Of a DNA stretch of 26,360 nt, positions 24,391 to 26,360 are shown one piece after another (position 1 is the first letter of the stretch; each line of letters begins with the position of its first letter). Below the pieces are notes generated by a model. That model did not search any database. It was not told the origin of the DNA and saw only the letters and a list, made by a program, of their open reading frames with translations. This stretch comes from DATEPR01 sp036503065. GTDB lineage: Bacteria; Actinomycetota; Actinomycetes; Mycobacteriales; Pseudonocardiaceae. The translations under genes were made by a program, and so were the position numbers. The stretch covers positions 1 to 26,360 of the forward strand of contig DASXXM010000419.1 in the NCBI GenBank assembly GCA_036503065.1. The letters run 5' to 3'.

Positions 24391-25605
24391 TCAGACCCGC
24401 TCGATGATGGTCGCGACGCCCATGCCGCCGCCGATGCACAGGGTGACCAGCGCCCGGCGCGCGTCCCGACGTTCCAGTTCGTCCACGACGGTGCCGACCA
24501 GCATCGCGCCGGTCGCGCCGAGCGGGTGGCCCATGGCGATCGCGCCGCCGTTGACGTTCACCTTGTCGGCGGGCAGTTCCAGGTCCTTCATGAACTTCAG
24601 CACGACGGAGGCGAACGCCTCGTTGATCTCGAACAGGTCGATGTCCTTGATGGACAGTCCGGCGGTGGCGAGCACCTTCTTCGCGGCCGGCGTCGGGCCG
24701 GTCAGCATGATGGTCGGGTCGGCGCCGGTGGTCGCGGTCGCCAGCACCCTGGCGCGCGGCGCGAGACCAGCGGCCTGGCCTGCCTTCTCGCTGCCGACCA
24801 GCACCAGGGCGGCGCCATCCACGATGCCGGACGAGTTGCCCGCGGTGTGCACGTGGTTGATCTTCTCCACCCAGTGGTACTTCTGCAGTGCGACCGCGTC
24901 GAACCCACCCATGTCCCCGATGCCGGCGAACGACGGTTTCAGTTGGCCCAGGCTGTCCACAGTAGATTCCGGGCGCATGTGCTCGTCGTGGTCCAGCACG
25001 GGCAGGCCGTTGCGGTCGGCCACGGCAACGACCGACTTGGCGAAGTGGCCGCCGGACCAGGCTTTCGCGGCGCGTTCCTGGGACTGCACGGCATAGCCGT
25101 CCACGTCCGTCCGGGAGAAGCCCTCAATGGTGGCGATCAGGTCCGCGCCGATGCCCTGCGGCACGAAGTAGGTCTCGTAGTTGGTCTCCGGGTCCAGCGC
25201 CCACGCGCCGCCGTCGGAGCCCATCGGCACCCGGGACATCGACTCGACGCCGCCGGCCAGCACGAGGTTGTCCCAGCCGGACCGCACCTTCGAGGCCGCG
25301 GTGTTCACCGCTTCGAGGCCGGACGCGCAGAACCGGTTCAGTTGCACACCGCCGACGGTGTCCGGCAGTCCCGCCATGATGGCCGCGGTGCGCGCGATGT
25401 CGCCGCCCTGCTCACCGACCGGGGACACCACGCCGAGCACGATGTCGTCGATGGTGTTCGGGTCAAGGCCGGGGTGGCGGCGGCGGATCTCGTCGATCAG
25501 GCCGACAACCAGGGAGATCGGCTTGGTGGCGTGCAGCGAACCGGTCTGCTTGCCGCGGCCGCGCGGGGTCCGGATCGCCTCGTAGATGAATGCCTCGGTG
25601 CTCAC
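24391..25605 (-). CDS. Acetyl-CoA C-acyltransferase (thiolase), FadA-like
   Basis: A 404-residue thiolase. The nucleophilic cysteine is C93 in NRFCASGLEAVN, the conserved NEAFA motif lies in the C-terminal half, the catalytic histidine is about H360 in GGAIAMGHPLGATGA and the second cysteine is about C390 in CIGGGMG. It performs the final thiolytic step of beta-oxidation, releasing acetyl-CoA. The GTG at 25605 follows GAGGAG (25617-25612) by 6 nt. It is the first gene of the leftward operon with the FadB-like and SDR genes. A good promoter and an inverted repeat precede it. The sequence resembles mycobacterial FadA-type trifunctional-complex beta subunits more than biosynthetic acetoacetyl-CoA thiolases; this assignment is by motif and context. 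Confidence 0.96.
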   Translation of the reverse strand: MSTEAFIYEAIRTPRGRGKQTGSLHATKPISLVVGLIDEIRRRHPGLDPNTIDDIVLGVVSPVGEQGGDIARTAAIMAGLPDTVGGVQLNRFCASGLEAVNTAASKVRSGWDNLVLAGGVESMSRVPMGSDGGAWALDPETNYETYFVPQGIGADLIATIEGFSRTDVDGYAVQSQERAAKAWSGGHFAKSVVAVADRNGLPVLDHDEHMRPESTVDSLGQLKPSFAGIGDMGGFDAVALQKYHWVEKINHVHTAGNSSGIVDGAALVLVGSEKAGQAAGLAPRARVLATATTGADPTIMLTGPTPAAKKVLATAGLSIKDIDLFEINEAFASVVLKFMKDLELPADKVNVNGGAIAMGHPLGATGAMLVGTVVDELERRDARRALVTLCIGGGMGVATIIERV

Positions 25606-25618
25606 AGCACACTCCTCG

Positions 25619-25633
25619 CTGACACATCGTCAG
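25619..25633. promoter_or_regulatory. Inverted repeat, candidate operator of the thiolase operon
   Basis: CTGAC (25619-25623) and GTCAG (25629-25633) flank ACATC. The site lies between the candidate -10 of the leftward promoter and the thiolase ribosome site, where a bound repressor would block transcription. A second small repeat, CAGTCCACTG (25631-25640), overlaps it. A TetR/FadR-type fatty-acid regulator is a natural candidate but is not encoded here. Confidence 0.35.
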
Positions 25634-25648
25634 TCCACTGGTAATCCC

Positions 25649-25676
25649 ATTCTCGCGCTTGTTGGCGGGTTGTCAA
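25649..25676 (-). promoter_or_regulatory. Promoter of the thiolase-fadB-SDR operon
   Basis: On the minus strand a consensus -35 TTGACA (25676-25671) is followed after 16 nt by GAGAAT (25654-25649), matching four of six -10 bases. Transcription would start near 25642, about 37 nt before the GTG start. Confidence 0.55.
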
Positions 25677-25699
25677 TAGCGCCGCCACCGGCCTAACAT
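25670..25699 (+). promoter_or_regulatory. Promoter of the enoyl-CoA hydratase-family gene
   Basis: TTGTCA (25670-25675) and TAACAT (25694-25699) are separated by 18 nt. Transcription would start around 25706, about 20 nt before the GTG. The -35 box overlaps the -35 of the leftward promoter by five bases, so the two promoters probably compete for polymerase. Confidence 0.5.
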
Positions 25700-25725
25700 G
25701 ACGCCGATCACGAACGGAGGCCCGG

Positions 25726-26360
25726 GTGAACGCCTACCAGGAGATCAGCTACGAGGTGGCGGCCGCGGTGGCCACCATCGCGCTGAACCGGCCGCAGCGC
25801 CGCAACGGCTACACGGTGGTGATGGCCGACGAGCTGGCCGACGCACTGTCAGCGGCCGATCTTGACGATGCGGTGCGCGTGGTCATCCTCACCGGGCACG
25901 GCAAGGACTTCTGCGTCGGCGCTGACCTGTCCGGCGGCGCCCTGGCCACCGCCGATGAGACAGACCCGTACCACGAGCCGGCCGGCCGGGTGTCGATGCG
26001 GATCTACGCGATGAACAAGCCGGTGATCGCGGCTCTGCGCGGCGTCGCCGTCGGCGCCGGGTCGACGATCATCCTGCCGGCGGATTTCCGGCTGGCGGCC
26101 ACGGACACCCGGTTCGGTTTCGTGTTCACCCGGCGCGGCCTGGTCCCGGAGGGCGCGTCCGCCTGGTTCCTGCCTCGATTGGTCGGGCTGGGCCGGGCGT
26201 TGGACTGGATGGTGAGCGGCCGGGTGTTCTCGGCTGATGAGGCCCTTGCCGCCGGTTTGGTCACCCGGTTGTACGAGCCGGACGAGGTGTTGCCGGCCGC
26301 TCGGGCGTTGGCCGCCGAGTTGGTGGCGACCACGTCGCCGGTGTCGGTGGCGATCACCCG
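25726..26360 (+). CDS. Enoyl-CoA hydratase/isomerase family protein (partial, 3' end missing)
   Basis: The first 211 codons of a crotonase-family protein run off the right edge. Its start GTG follows GGAGG (25716-25720) by 5 nt. Family stretches are present: TIALNRPQRRNGY near the N-terminus, FCVGADLSGG for the oxyanion-hole and CoA region, KPVIAALRGVAVGAGSTIILPADFRLA, and RRGLVPEGASAWFLPRLVG. The second catalytic glutamate (in VPEGAS) is kept, but the first, normally in GGGxELA, falls in GAGSTII and is absent. That pattern is common in crotonases that are not standard hydratases, for example isomerases. It is divergent from the thiolase operon and likely shares fatty-acid control. The true activity cannot be fixed. 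Confidence 0.92.
   Translation, partial: MNAYQEISYEVAAAVATIALNRPQRRNGYTVVMADELADALSAADLDDAVRVVILTGHGKDFCVGADLSGGALATADETDPYHEPAGRVSMRIYAMNKPVIAALRGVAVGAGSTIILPADFRLAATDTRFGFVFTRRGLVPEGASAWFLPRLVGLGRALDWMVSGRVFSADEALAAGLVTRLYEPDEVLPAARALAAELVATTSPVSVAIT

Overview
The window is high-GC DNA with strong G/C preference at third codon positions, GTG starts, ATGA/GTGA start-stop overlaps and actinobacterial gene families. It most likely comes from an actinomycete. A Pseudonocardiales-type genus such as Kutzneria, Amycolatopsis or Saccharothrix is a guess from protein flavour; there is no rRNA or other marker to fix it. I see no tRNA, rRNA, CRISPR array, insertion sequence or phage gene.

Layout, left to right. 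(1) 1-2315: a gene-poor edge with a perfect 17-bp stem hairpin, a small helix-turn-helix protein, and a convergent eukaryotic-type UDP-glucose pyrophosphorylase. (2) 2523-7702: a two-gene operon with ATGA overlap. It encodes a Pls-type single-module NRPS (adenylation, carrier, six membrane segments, three tandem left-handed-beta-helix C domains; the architecture of epsilon-poly-L-lysine synthetase) and an M1 zinc metallopeptidase like the polylysine-degrading enzymes. The hand-read adenylation code is DAESIGTVVK, close to known lysine codes. (3) 7839-8761: two overlapping genes for FabZ-like hotdog proteins. One keeps the catalytic His, the other the catalytic Glu.

(4) 9300-19499: the centrepiece, a compact class III lanthipeptide operon. 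It comprises LanKC synthetase, a 44-residue precursor of the SapB/AmfS/RamS type with two labionin motifs, a prolyl oligopeptidase (probable leader protease), two half-size ABC exporters that look like an asymmetric heterodimer, and, 9 nt after the last of them, a copper/topaquinone amine oxidase. The oxidase suggests an extra tailoring step on the peptide, for example at its only lysine or at an N-terminal glycine. The 538-bp region in front of lanKC carries six GTYACC motifs. A strong hairpin lies just behind the precursor gene and could set precursor-to-enzyme stoichiometry.

(5) 19535-26360: after a convergent terminator come an HtrA-type membrane serine protease with a candidate ECF-sigma promoter, and a leftward lipid-oxidation operon (thiolase, FadB-like trifunctional alpha subunit, HSDL2-like short-chain dehydrogenase). 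Divergent from it is an enoyl-CoA hydratase-family gene cut by the window end. The two directions appear to share overlapping -35 boxes, with an inverted repeat beside them.

Most likely to be new are the amine-oxidase-equipped lanthipeptide operon and the Pls/M1 pair. Functional statements rest on motif reading by eye, without database searches.
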